Shown here: piece by piece, positions 29,678 to 37,423 of the stretch
Layout of the letters: each line of letters starts with the position of its first letter
Position numbering within the stretch: position 1 is the first letter of the stretch
From: Streptomyces sp. NBC_00223
GTDB taxonomy: Bacteria > Actinomycetota > Actinomycetes > Streptomycetales > Streptomycetaceae
Reading direction: 5' to 3'
Assembly: GCF_036199905.1 (NCBI RefSeq)
Contig: NZ_CP108109.1
Location: 7,134,501-7,198,500, forward strand
DNA: 64,000 nt
Translations under genes and position numbers: made by a program
Notes under the pieces: generated by a model
What the model was told of the DNA's origin: nothing
Database searches by the model: none
Seen by the model: the letters and a program-made list of their open reading frames with translations, nothing else

Positions 29678-30163
29678 GTGCCGGAGACACCCGGCGGCAT
29701 GCGGCGCGGGCGGCGGATCGCCGTCGACGTCGGGGACGCCCGGATCGGGGTCGCCTCGTGCGACCCCGACGGGATCCTCGCCACCCCGGTCGAGACCGTC
29801 CCCGGCCGGGACGTGCCCGCCGCGCTGCGCCGCCTCGCCGCGATCGTCGAGGAGTACGAGCCGATCGAGGTCGTCATCGGGCTGCCGCGCTCCCTCAACG
29901 GGAGCGAGGGGCCCGCGGCGGTCAAGGTGCGCGCCTTCGCGCAGGGGGTGGCCGACACGGTCGCACCCGTGCCCGTACGGTTGGTCGACGAACGCATGTC
30001 GACCGTGACGGCCACCCATGGGCTGCGCGCGTCCGGCGTGAAGGCGAAGAAGGGACGCTCGGTGGTCGACCAGGCCGCGGCCGTGGTCATTCTGCAGAGC
30101 GCCCTGGAGACCGAACGAGTGTCGGGCAAAGCTCCGGGCGAGGGCGTCGAAGCGGCCTCCTGA
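29678..30163 (+). CDS. ruvX: Putative pre-16S rRNA nuclease YqgF/RuvX
   Basis: This 161-residue RNase H-fold protein has IAVDVGDARIGVASCDPDG near its start, VIGLPRSLNGSEGPAA in the middle, and VDERMSTVTA and KKGRSVVDQAAAVVILQ carrying the later acidic residues. YqgF finishes 5' processing of 16S rRNA in some bacteria. GTG 29678 is used because GAGAAGG lies eight bases upstream; GTG 29672 (overlapping the alaS stop) and ATG 29699 are alternatives. A hairpin follows before mltG. Confidence 0.93.
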   Translation: MPETPGGMRRGRRIAVDVGDARIGVASCDPDGILATPVETVPGRDVPAALRRLAAIVEEYEPIEVVIGLPRSLNGSEGPAAVKVRAFAQGVADTVAPVPVRLVDERMSTVTATHGLRASGVKAKKGRSVVDQAAAVVILQSALETERVSGKAPGEGVEAAS

Positions 30164-30185
30164 TCGCGGTACGGTAACGTTCCGC

Positions 30186-30222
30186 GCGAAGCGGCGGCGC
30201 CCTCGGGTGCCGCCCGTTTCGC
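30186..30222 (+). terminator. Imperfect hairpin between ruvX and mltG
   Basis: GCGAAGCGGCGGC pairs with GCCGCCCGTTTCGC with one bulge and one wobble, around a loop of about 10 nt. It may attenuate rather than stop transcription, since mltG starts 42 bp on. Confidence 0.45.
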
Positions 30223-30264
30223 AGGGTCGGCAGGCCCGATGCCGACCGCGTACCAAGGGGACCG

Positions 30265-32181
30265 ATGACTGACTATGGCCGGGGCTCCGGCTCCGAACCG
30301 TGGCACCCCGAGGACCCGCTCTTCGGCGACATGTACGAACCGGGGTACGACAGCCGGACCGACCCCTACGCCGGCGGTCGGCAGCCGCAGCCCCAGCAGC
30401 CCGCGCAGCCTCAGCAGCCGGGCGGCTGGCAGGACCCGTACGCCTCCGGGCAGCAGCCGCAGTACCCGCAGCAGGGATATCCCCAGCAGCAGTACCCGCA
30501 GCAGCCCCAGCAGCAGCCGTATCCGCAGCAGGTCCCGCCGCAGCAGCACCCGCAGTCCGGGCAGCCGCAGCAGCACCCGCAGCACGTCCAGCAGCCGCAG
30601 CACCCTCAGCAGCAGGGTTACCCGCAGGCGGGCTACGACGGCTGGGACACCGGCTCGCAGCAGACCGGCGGCTACGGGCACCAGGACCCGTACGGCCAGC
30701 AGCCGCAGGACCCCTACGGCGCTCCGCAGCAGCCCGACTTCTACGGGCAGAACGGCTACCCGCCGCCGCAGCAGCCGCAACAGCCCCAGTACCGCCAGCA
30801 GCAGCCGCAGGGGTCGCAGGCGCCCGGTCAGGGCCAGGGGCAGCCGCTGGGCCCGCAGCAGGGTCGGCAGCCCTTCCAGCCGCAGCAGCAGGCCCAGCAG
30901 CAGGGGCAGGGCCCGGCGCAGGCCCAGCAGCCGCCGCAGCAGGCCCGCCCGCAGGAGCCCGACCCCGAGCCGCTGCGCACCGCCCCCGCCGAGACCGGCG
31001 AGTGGGAGCCGGACGACGAGCCGGACCCCCGCGAGCACGCGTTCTTCTCCGGCCGCGACGACGATGACGAGGACGACGACAGCCCCTCGACCCCGAACTC
31101 CGGCGGCCGGCGGTCCGGCAAGTCCCCGGCCAAGGGCGGCAAGAAGCGCCGCAGCGGCTGCGCCTGCATGGTCGTCCTGCTGGTGCTCGGCGGAGGGCTC
31201 GGCGGCGGCGGGTACTTCGGCTACCAGTTCTACGAGAGCCACTTCGGGCCCGCCCCCGACTACTCGGGGCAGGGCACGGGCGACGTCCAGGTCAACATCC
31301 CGCAGGGCGCGTCGGCCACGAGCATGGGCAACATCCTCAAGGACGCCGGCGTCGTGAAGAGCGTCGGCGCCTTCACCGCCGCCGCGAACAAGAACCCCAA
31401 GGGCCGGCTCATCCAGGCCGGCGTCTACGTCCTGCACAAGAACATGTCGGGCGCCTCCGCGGTGACGATGATGCTGGACCCCAAGTCCCAGAACGCGATG
31501 ATCATCCCGGAGGGATGGCGGGCCACCCGCATATACCAGGCGATCGACACCAAGCTCAAGGTCAAGGCGGGCACCACCGCGTCCCAGGTCAAGGGCGTCA
31601 ACCTGGGCCTGCCGTCATGGGCGCACGGCAATGTGGAGGGCTTCCTCTTCCCGGCGAAGTACAGCATCTCGAAGACCATGAAGCCGGTGGACGTCGTCCG
31701 GCAGATGGTCGCCCAGGCCAAGGCCGAGTACACCAGGGACGATCTGGAGGGAGCCGCCAGGAAGTTGGGCAAGTCTCCCGAGGACATCCTGAAGATCGCC
31801 AGCCTTGTGCAGGCGGAGGCGCAGGAAGCCGACGACTTCGGCAAGGTGTCCCGTGTCGTGTACAACCGGCTCGACAAGGACATGACGCTCGGGTTCGACT
31901 CCACGCTCAACTACGCCATGGGCCGTTCGACCCTGAACACGACGAACAAGGACACGCAGTACCCGTCGCCGTACAACACCTACACCCACAAGGGCCTGCC
32001 GCCCGGACCCATCGACAACCCGGGCCACCAGGCCATCGCGGCCGCGCTCGCGCCCACCGAGGGCAAGTGGCTGTACTTCGTCACCGTGAAGCCGAACGAC
32101 ACCCGCTTCACCGACAACTACGACGAGCACCAGAAGAACGTGCAGGCGTTCAACGAGTACCAGAAGGAGCACGGCGGATGA
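30265..32181 (+). CDS. mltG: Endolytic transglycosylase MltG (YceG family) with Gln/Pro-rich cytoplasmic N-terminus
   Basis: This 638-residue protein cuts nascent peptidoglycan strands at the membrane. The N-terminal cytoplasmic part (about residues 30-230) is dominated by Gln and Pro in repeats such as QQPQ and YPQQ, followed by an acidic stretch. The membrane helix is near 301-325 (MVVLLVLGGGLGG). The extracytoplasmic YceG domain has catalytic Glu518 in SLVQAEAQEADD, followed by VVYNRL and PYNTYTHKGLPPGPIDNPG. Homologues in many bacteria lack most of the 300-residue N-terminal extension. The stop overlaps the aroE start. Confidence 0.95.
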   Translation: MTDYGRGSGSEPWHPEDPLFGDMYEPGYDSRTDPYAGGRQPQPQQPAQPQQPGGWQDPYASGQQPQYPQQGYPQQQYPQQPQQQPYPQQVPPQQHPQSGQPQQHPQHVQQPQHPQQQGYPQAGYDGWDTGSQQTGGYGHQDPYGQQPQDPYGAPQQPDFYGQNGYPPPQQPQQPQYRQQQPQGSQAPGQGQGQPLGPQQGRQPFQPQQQAQQQGQGPAQAQQPPQQARPQEPDPEPLRTAPAETGEWEPDDEPDPREHAFFSGRDDDDEDDDSPSTPNSGGRRSGKSPAKGGKKRRSGCACMVVLLVLGGGLGGGGYFGYQFYESHFGPAPDYSGQGTGDVQVNIPQGASATSMGNILKDAGVVKSVGAFTAAANKNPKGRLIQAGVYVLHKNMSGASAVTMMLDPKSQNAMIIPEGWRATRIYQAIDTKLKVKAGTTASQVKGVNLGLPSWAHGNVEGFLFPAKYSISKTMKPVDVVRQMVAQAKAEYTRDDLEGAARKLGKSPEDILKIASLVQAEAQEADDFGKVSRVVYNRLDKDMTLGFDSTLNYAMGRSTLNTTNKDTQYPSPYNTYTHKGLPPGPIDNPGHQAIAAALAPTEGKWLYFVTVKPNDTRFTDNYDEHQKNVQAFNEYQKEHGG

Positions 32182-33014
32182 CCGGATCGGGTGAGCGCCG
32201 CGCGGCCGTGCTCGGGTCGCCGATCGCGCACTCCCTCTCCCCGGCGCTGCACCGCGCCGCGTACGCGGCGCTCGGCCTCGACGACTGGCGCTACGACCGC
32301 TTCGACGTGGACGAGGTCGCGCTCCCCGGCTTCGTGGCCGGCCTCGACCCCGCCGTGTGGGCGGGCCTGTCGCTGACCATGCCGCTCAAGCGCGCGATCA
32401 TCCCGCTGCTGGACGAGATCACGCCGACGGCCGCCTCCGTCGAGGCCGTCAACACCGTGGTGTTCGGCCCCGACGGGCGCCGCACGGGCGACAACACCGA
32501 CATCCCCGGCCTGGTCGCCGCGCTGCGCGAACGCGGCATCACCTCCGTGCCGTCCGCCGCCGTGCTGGGCGCCGGAGCCACCGCCTCCTCCGCGCTCGCC
32601 GCCCTCGCCCAGATCTGCCGGGGCGAGGTCACCGCCTACGTCCGCGGTCCCGCGCGCGCCACCGAGATGCTGCACTGGGGCGAACGGCTCGGCGTCACCG
32701 TACGCACCGAGGACTGGAGCCACGCGGCCAAGGCGCTGACCGAGCCGCTGGTGATCGCCACCACCCCGGCGGGCGCCGCCGACCATCTCGCCGAGCACGT
32801 ACCGGCCGCGCCCGGCGCCCTGTTCGACGTGCTCTACGCGCCCTGGCCGACCCCACTGGCCACCGCCTGGACCCAGCGCGGCGGGCCGGTACTCGGCGGT
32901 CTCGACCTGCTCGTCCACCAGGCCGTCCTCCAGGTCGAACAGCACACCGGCCGCGCCCCGGCCCCGCTCGCCGCGATGCGCGCCGCGGGCGAGGCGGCGC
33001 TGCGGGCGCGCTGA
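32178..33014 (+). CDS. aroE: Shikimate dehydrogenase
   Basis: This 278-residue NADP-dependent enzyme reduces 3-dehydroshikimate. The N-terminal substrate domain carries VLGSPIAHSLSPALH and the catalytic lysine region LTMPLKRA. The nucleotide-binding loop is VLGAGATASSALAAL, and DLLVHQA lies near the C-terminus. ATG overlaps the mltG stop, so it belongs to the alaS-ruvX-mltG string. aroC begins 147 bp downstream after a promoter-sized gap. Other shikimate pathway genes follow directly. Confidence 0.94.
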   Translation: MTGSGERRAAVLGSPIAHSLSPALHRAAYAALGLDDWRYDRFDVDEVALPGFVAGLDPAVWAGLSLTMPLKRAIIPLLDEITPTAASVEAVNTVVFGPDGRRTGDNTDIPGLVAALRERGITSVPSAAVLGAGATASSALAALAQICRGEVTAYVRGPARATEMLHWGERLGVTVRTEDWSHAAKALTEPLVIATTPAGAADHLAEHVPAAPGALFDVLYAPWPTPLATAWTQRGGPVLGGLDLLVHQAVLQVEQHTGRAPAPLAAMRAAGEAALRAR

Positions 33015-33161
33015 GCCCCGTCCGCACGGCGGACCCCGGGGGCCGTCCGCACGCTGGACCGGCCGGCCGGGCGGGGCACGGATCGTGGGAGGATCGGGGG
33101 CGTAGTACCGGGACGCCACACGGGGGCGGACTGCCCGGGACGCCGATTCGAGGGAGCACCG

Positions 33162-34346
33162 TTGAGCAGGTTGCGCTGGCTGACCGCGGGGGAGTCGCAC
33201 GGCCCCGCACTCGTCGCGACACTGGAGGGTCTGCCCTCCGGGATTCCGGTCACCACGGAACTGGTGGCGGACGCGCTGGCACGGCGGCGGCTGGGATACG
33301 GGCGCGGCGCCCGGATGAAGTTCGAGCGCGACGAGGTGACCTTCCTCGGCGGCGTACGGCACGGGCTCACCATGGGCAGCCCGGTCGCGATCATGGTCGG
33401 CAACACCGAGTGGCCCAAGTGGGAACAGGTGATGGCCGCCGACCCCGTCGACCCCGAAGTGCTGGCGACCCTGGCCCGCAACGCCCCGCTGACCCGGCCG
33501 CGCCCCGGCCACGCGGACCTGGCCGGCATGCAGAAGTACGACCTGGACGAGGCCCGTCCGGTGCTGGAGCGGGCCAGCGCCCGGGAGACCGCCGCCCGGG
33601 TCGCGCTCGGCGCGGTTGCCCGCTCGTACCTCAAGGAGACCGCGGGCATCGAGATCGTCTCGCACGTCGTGGAGCTGGCCGGGGCCAAGGCGCCGTACGG
33701 CGTGGTGCCGGTGCCCGGTGACGAGTCGCGGCTCGACGCGGACCCGGTGCGCTGCCTCGACGCGGACGCGAGCGAGGCGATGGTCGCCGAGATCGACCAG
33801 GCCCACAAGGACGGCGACACCCTCGGCGGCGTCGTCGAAGTGCTCGCCTACGGTGTGCCGGTCGGACTCGGCTCGCATGTGCACTGGGACCGGCGGCTGG
33901 ACGCGCGGCTGGCCGGCGCGCTCATGGGCATCCAGGCGATCAAGGGCGTCGAGGTCGGCGACGGCTTCGACCTGGCCCGGGTCCCCGGCTCCCAGGCGCA
34001 CGACGAGATCGTGCCCACCCCCGACGGCATCCGCCGCGCCTCCGGCCGCTCCGGCGGCACCGAGGGCGGTATGAGCACCGGTGAGATCCTGCGGGTGCGG
34101 GCCGCGATGAAGCCCATCGCCACCGTGCCGCGCGCGCTGGCCACCGTCGACATCACCACCGGCGAGGTCGCCCAGGCCCACCACCAGCGCTCCGACGTGT
34201 GCGCGGTCCCGGCCGCGGGCATCGTCGCCGAGGCCATGGTCGCGCTGGTGCTCGCCGACGCGGTCGCCGAGAAGTTCGGCGGCGACTCGGTCACGCAGAC
34301 CCGGCGCAGCGTCCGCGGCTTCCTCGACAACCTGGCCATCCGGTGA
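33162..34346 (+). CDS. aroC: Chorismate synthase
   Basis: This 394-residue FMN-dependent enzyme converts EPSP to chorismate. Signatures are GESHGPALVATLEGLPSG at the N-terminus, RPGHADLAGMQKYDL, and the FMN-binding region SGRSGGTEGGMSTGEILRVR. The start is TTG at 33162, with GAGGGAGCAC upstream, and yields the expected SRLRWLTAGESHGP N-terminus. Its stop overlaps aroK, beginning a tight aroC-aroK-aroB-aroQ set. Confidence 0.97.
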   Translation: MSRLRWLTAGESHGPALVATLEGLPSGIPVTTELVADALARRRLGYGRGARMKFERDEVTFLGGVRHGLTMGSPVAIMVGNTEWPKWEQVMAADPVDPEVLATLARNAPLTRPRPGHADLAGMQKYDLDEARPVLERASARETAARVALGAVARSYLKETAGIEIVSHVVELAGAKAPYGVVPVPGDESRLDADPVRCLDADASEAMVAEIDQAHKDGDTLGGVVEVLAYGVPVGLGSHVHWDRRLDARLAGALMGIQAIKGVEVGDGFDLARVPGSQAHDEIVPTPDGIRRASGRSGGTEGGMSTGEILRVRAAMKPIATVPRALATVDITTGEVAQAHHQRSDVCAVPAAGIVAEAMVALVLADAVAEKFGGDSVTQTRRSVRGFLDNLAIR

Positions 34347-34876
34347 CCGCGCCCGCAGCGGGCGGACCGCCCGCCGTCGTCCTGGTCGGCCCGCCCGGAG
34401 CGGGCAAGTCCACCGTCGGCCGGGTGCTCGCCGCCCGGCTCGGCCTGGAGTACCGCGACACCGACGCGGACATCGAGGCGACTTCCGGCCGGCCCATCCC
34501 CGAGATCTTCATCGACGAGGGCGAGCCGTACTTCCGCGACCTGGAACGGGCCGCCGTGCGCGAGGCGCTGGCCGGCCACGGCGGAGTGCTCTCGCTCGGC
34601 GGCGGCGCGATCCTGGACGACGGCACCCGCGCCCTGCTCGACGGGATCGCGGTGGTCTTCCTCGACGTCGGCCTGCACGCGGCCGTCCGCCGGGTCGGCC
34701 TCGACGCCCCCCGGCCGCTGCTCGCCGTCAACCCCCGGCAGGCGTGGCGCGAACTGATGGAACGGCGCCGGCCGCTCTACACCGAGGTGGCCCGCGCGGT
34801 CGTCGTCACCGACGACCGCACCCCCGAGGACGTGGCCGACGCCGTACTCGACGCACTCCAACTGAAGGACGCATGA
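34343..34876 (+). CDS. aroK: Shikimate kinase
   Basis: This 177-residue P-loop kinase has Walker A GPPGAGKST at residues 16-24, the shikimate-binding DTDADIEATSGRPIPEIF and LSLGGGAIL, and a lid arginine region near RRPLYTEVA. It phosphorylates shikimate with ATP. GTG overlaps the aroC stop by four bases and its own stop overlaps aroB by four, so the genes are translationally coupled. Confidence 0.96.
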   Translation: MTAPAAGGPPAVVLVGPPGAGKSTVGRVLAARLGLEYRDTDADIEATSGRPIPEIFIDEGEPYFRDLERAAVREALAGHGGVLSLGGGAILDDGTRALLDGIAVVFLDVGLHAAVRRVGLDAPRPLLAVNPRQAWRELMERRRPLYTEVARAVVVTDDRTPEDVADAVLDALQLKDA

Positions 34877-36006
34877 GCGACAACCTCCCCCTGGCCGCGC
34901 CCCCCACCCGTATCGAGGTCGGCGGCACGGCGGGCACCGAGCCGTACGCGGTGCTGGTCGGTCACCAACTGCTCGGTGAACTGCCCGGGTTGATCGGGCG
35001 CAAGGCTGGGGGTCCCCCCGCCAGAGGTAGGGGGCGGGTGGCCGTCATCCACCCCGAGGCGCTGGCCGGCACCGGCGAGGCGATCCGTGAGGACCTGGCC
35101 GAGCAGGGCTACCAGGCCATCGCGATCCAGATCCCCAACGCCGAGGAGGCCAAGACCGCCGAGGTCGCCGCCTACTGCTGGAAGGCGCTGGGCCAGAGCG
35201 GCTTCACCCGCACCGATGTGATCGTCGGCGTCGGCGGCGGGGCGACCACCGACCTGGCCGGGTTCGTGGCCGCGAGCTGGCTGCGCGGGGTGCGGTGGAT
35301 CGCGGTGCCCACGACCGTCCTGGGCATGGTGGACGCGGCGGTCGGCGGCAAGACCGGCATCAACACCGCCGAGGGCAAGAACCTGGTCGGCGCCTTCCAT
35401 CCGCCGGCCGGGGTGCTCTGCGACCTCGCCGCGCTGGACTCGCTGCCCGTGAACGACTATGTCAGCGGGCTGGCCGAGATCATCAAGGCCGGGTTCATCT
35501 CCGACCCGGCCATCCTGGAGCTGGTCGAGGCCGACCCGGCCGCCGCCCGTACCCCGCGGGGCCCGCACACGGCGGAGCTGATCGAGCGGGCGATCCGGGT
35601 CAAGGCCGAGGTGGTCTCCGCGGACCTCAAGGAGTCCGGCCTGCGGGAGATCCTCAACTACGGCCACACCCTCGCGCACGCCATCGAGAAGAACGAGCGC
35701 TACAACTGGCGGCACGGCGCCGCGGTCTCCGTCGGCATGGTCTTCGCCGCCGAACTCGGGCGTCTGGCGGGGCGGTTGGACGACGCGACGGCCGACAGGC
35801 ACGCCGCGGTGCTGGGCTCGGTCGGGCTGCCGCTGACCTACCGCGGCGACCAGTGGCCGCGGCTGGTCGAGACGATGAAGGTCGACAAGAAGTCCCGCGG
35901 GGACCTGCTGCGGTTCATCGTCCTGGACGGACTCGGCAAGCCGACCGTACTGGAGGGGCCGGACCCGGCGGTCCTGCTCGCCGCGTACGGGGAGGTGTCC
36001 GAGTGA
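34873..36006 (+). CDS. aroB: 3-Dehydroquinate synthase carrying a repeat-derived in-frame insertion
   Basis: This 377-residue NAD- and metal-dependent enzyme forms 3-dehydroquinate from DAHP. The NAD-binding GVGGGATTDLAGFVAA, the metal-site HGAAVSVGMVFAAELGR and NYGHTLAHAIEKNE, and the lysine-rich GGKTGIN are intact. Residues 46-54 (GGPPARGRG) interrupt a segment that normally runs straight into RVAVIHPEA. They are encoded by a palindromic G/C repeat (35006-35038) also seen elsewhere in this window. The insertion lies before the catalytic core, so activity is probably kept. Start and stop overlap aroK and aroQ. Confidence 0.95.
   Translation: MSDNLPLAAPPTRIEVGGTAGTEPYAVLVGHQLLGELPGLIGRKAGGPPARGRGRVAVIHPEALAGTGEAIREDLAEQGYQAIAIQIPNAEEAKTAEVAAYCWKALGQSGFTRTDVIVGVGGGATTDLAGFVAASWLRGVRWIAVPTTVLGMVDAAVGGKTGINTAEGKNLVGAFHPPAGVLCDLAALDSLPVNDYVSGLAEIIKAGFISDPAILELVEADPAAARTPRGPHTAELIERAIRVKAEVVSADLKESGLREILNYGHTLAHAIEKNERYNWRHGAAVSVGMVFAAELGRLAGRLDDATADRHAAVLGSVGLPLTYRGDQWPRLVETMKVDKKSRGDLLRFIVLDGLGKPTVLEGPDPAVLLAAYGEVSE
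35006..35038. repeat. Palindromic repeat (element B) inside aroB
   Basis: The pattern is G5 (35008-35012), C6 (35014-35019), ten bases, then G5 (35030-35034). Read on the minus strand it ends GGGGGGACCCCCAGC, matching the element at 61839-61872, which ends CGGGGGTGCCCCCAGC. It adds about nine codons in frame. Confidence 0.75.
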
Positions 36007-36443
36007 GCCGGCGGGTCTTCGTGCTGAACGGGCCCAACCTCGGGCGGCTGGGCTCGCGCGAGCCGGATGTGTACGGGGCGACGTCGTACGCGGGGCTGGT
36101 CGAGGAGTGCGTGAAGCTCGGCGCGGAGCTGGGCTTCGAGGTGGAGGTCCGCGAGACCAACGACGAGGGCGAGCTGATCCGCTGGCTGCACGAGGCGGCG
36201 GACGGGCGGGTGCCGGTGGTGCTCAACCCGGGTGCGTTCACGCACTATTCGTACGGGATGCGGGACGCGGCGGCGCAGCGGACGGCGCCGCTGATCGAGG
36301 TGCACATCTCGAACCCTTACGCGCGGGAGGAGTTCCGGCACACCTCGGTGGTCGCGGCGGTGGCCAGCGGGACGGTCGCCGGGTTCGGGATCGGCTCCTA
36401 CCGGCTGGCGCTGCGGGCGTTGGCGGAGGAGGCGGCGGGGTAG
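36003..36443 (+). CDS. aroQ: Type II 3-dehydroquinate dehydratase
   Basis: This 146-residue dodecameric-type dehydroquinase has all catalytic residues in the numbering of the mycobacterial enzyme: Asn12, Arg19 and Tyr24 in NLGRLGSREPDVYG, Asn75 and His81 in LNPGAFTHYS, His101 in HISN and Arg112 in FRHTS. It dehydrates 3-dehydroquinate to 3-dehydroshikimate. GTG overlaps the aroB stop. No aroA or DAHP synthase gene is in the window, so the pathway is completed elsewhere. Confidence 0.97.
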   Translation: MSRRVFVLNGPNLGRLGSREPDVYGATSYAGLVEECVKLGAELGFEVEVRETNDEGELIRWLHEAADGRVPVVLNPGAFTHYSYGMRDAAAQRTAPLIEVHISNPYAREEFRHTSVVAAVASGTVAGFGIGSYRLALRALAEEAAG

Positions 36444-36543
36444 CGCGGGGCGCCGCGCGCGCGTCGGGGGTGCCCGGTGTGCGGGCAGGCGGCGGGTGCG
36501 GGGCGGGGTGTGTGACGGGGTGCGGGGCCGGGTGGGTGTCAGC

Positions 36544-36651
36544 TTTGTGAGACCCTCTCACGAAGCTGATTGCCTCTCACGGGGCACCGAGGGTGTCACC
36601 GCGTCGTTCACACAACGACACGCGGGGGCGGTACCGTTCGGAGTCGAACGG
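36544..36651 (+). promoter_or_regulatory. Dyads and direct repeats upstream of the P-loop gene
   Basis: The first dyad is GTGAGA-CCC-TCTCAC (36547-36561). CCTCTCACG occurs twice, 19 bp apart (36554 and 36573). A second dyad, CCGTTCG-GAGT-CGAACGG (36634-36651), ends 54 bp before the gene. The clustering suggests a regulated promoter; no regulator is identified. Confidence 0.4.
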
Positions 36652-36705
36652 CGCTACCGGCCGGTTCGCGTCGCGGAAGCCCGGTACGGGAGGGAGTGGG
36701 CCGAG

Positions 36706-37401
36706 ATGCAGCACGCTTTGGGGGCGCCGCAGCCCGGCCCCGGCGGCCAGGGGAGCGGCACCGGGCACTTTCCGCTGCCCGGACCCGCTCCGGTGCGGCT
36801 GCCCGGGCCGCCGGGCGGCGGCCCGCAGTCCGGCGTCGCGCACGGCCCGATAGCGGTGCTGCTGATCGGCGCGGCGGGCGCGGGCAAGACCACGATCGCC
36901 CGGCACTGGGCGGACCACCGCGGCGCGCCGACCGCGCACATCAGCCTCGACGACGTACGCGAGTGGGTGCGGTTCGGCTTCGCCGACCCGCAGGCGGGGT
37001 GGAACGAGCACTCCGAGGCGCAGTACCGGCTGGCCCGGCGGACCTGCGGCTTCGCCGCGCGCAACTTCCTGGCCAACGGGGTGTCCTGCATCATCGACGA
37101 CGCGGTCTTCCCCGACTGGCCCGCGGTCGGGCTCGGTGGCTGGAAGCGGCATGTGGGGCCGGGGCTGTTGCCGGTCGTGCTGCTGCCCGGCCTGGACGTC
37201 GTGCTGACCCGCAACGCGGCGCGTTCCGGCAATCGGCGGCTCTCCGACGAGGAGGTCGCCCGTATCCACGGGCGGATGGCCGGCTGGTACGGGTCGGGCC
37301 TGCCCATCATCGACAACTCCCACCTCGACGTGGCCGCGGCCTCCGCGGCCCTCGACCGCGTAGTCACCCGCTCCCTCCAAAACCTCCCCCCCTCCTGGTA
37401 A
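36706..37401 (+). CDS. P-loop ATPase/kinase-like protein of unknown function
   Basis: This 231-residue protein has a Gly/Pro-rich N-terminus (about 1-45) and Walker A GAAGAGKTT around Lys61. LDDVREWVRFGF and CIIDDAVFPDW follow, with a C-terminal RSGNRRLSDEEVARIHGRM in which Arg residues may act as a lid. This looks like a small nucleotide kinase or zeta-toxin-like P-loop fold, but no substrate motif is clear. ATG 36706 has GGGAGGGAG about ten bases upstream; the longer in-frame extension covers the upstream dyads and was rejected. Directly downstream lies the large repeat array. Confidence 0.75.
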   Translation: MQHALGAPQPGPGGQGSGTGHFPLPGPAPVRLPGPPGGGPQSGVAHGPIAVLLIGAAGAGKTTIARHWADHRGAPTAHISLDDVREWVRFGFADPQAGWNEHSEAQYRLARRTCGFAARNFLANGVSCIIDDAVFPDWPAVGLGGWKRHVGPGLLPVVLLPGLDVVLTRNAARSGNRRLSDEEVARIHGRMAGWYGSGLPIIDNSHLDVAAASAALDRVVTRSLQNLPPSW

Positions 37402-37423
37402 CCCCCACCACCCCGCCGGGTTA

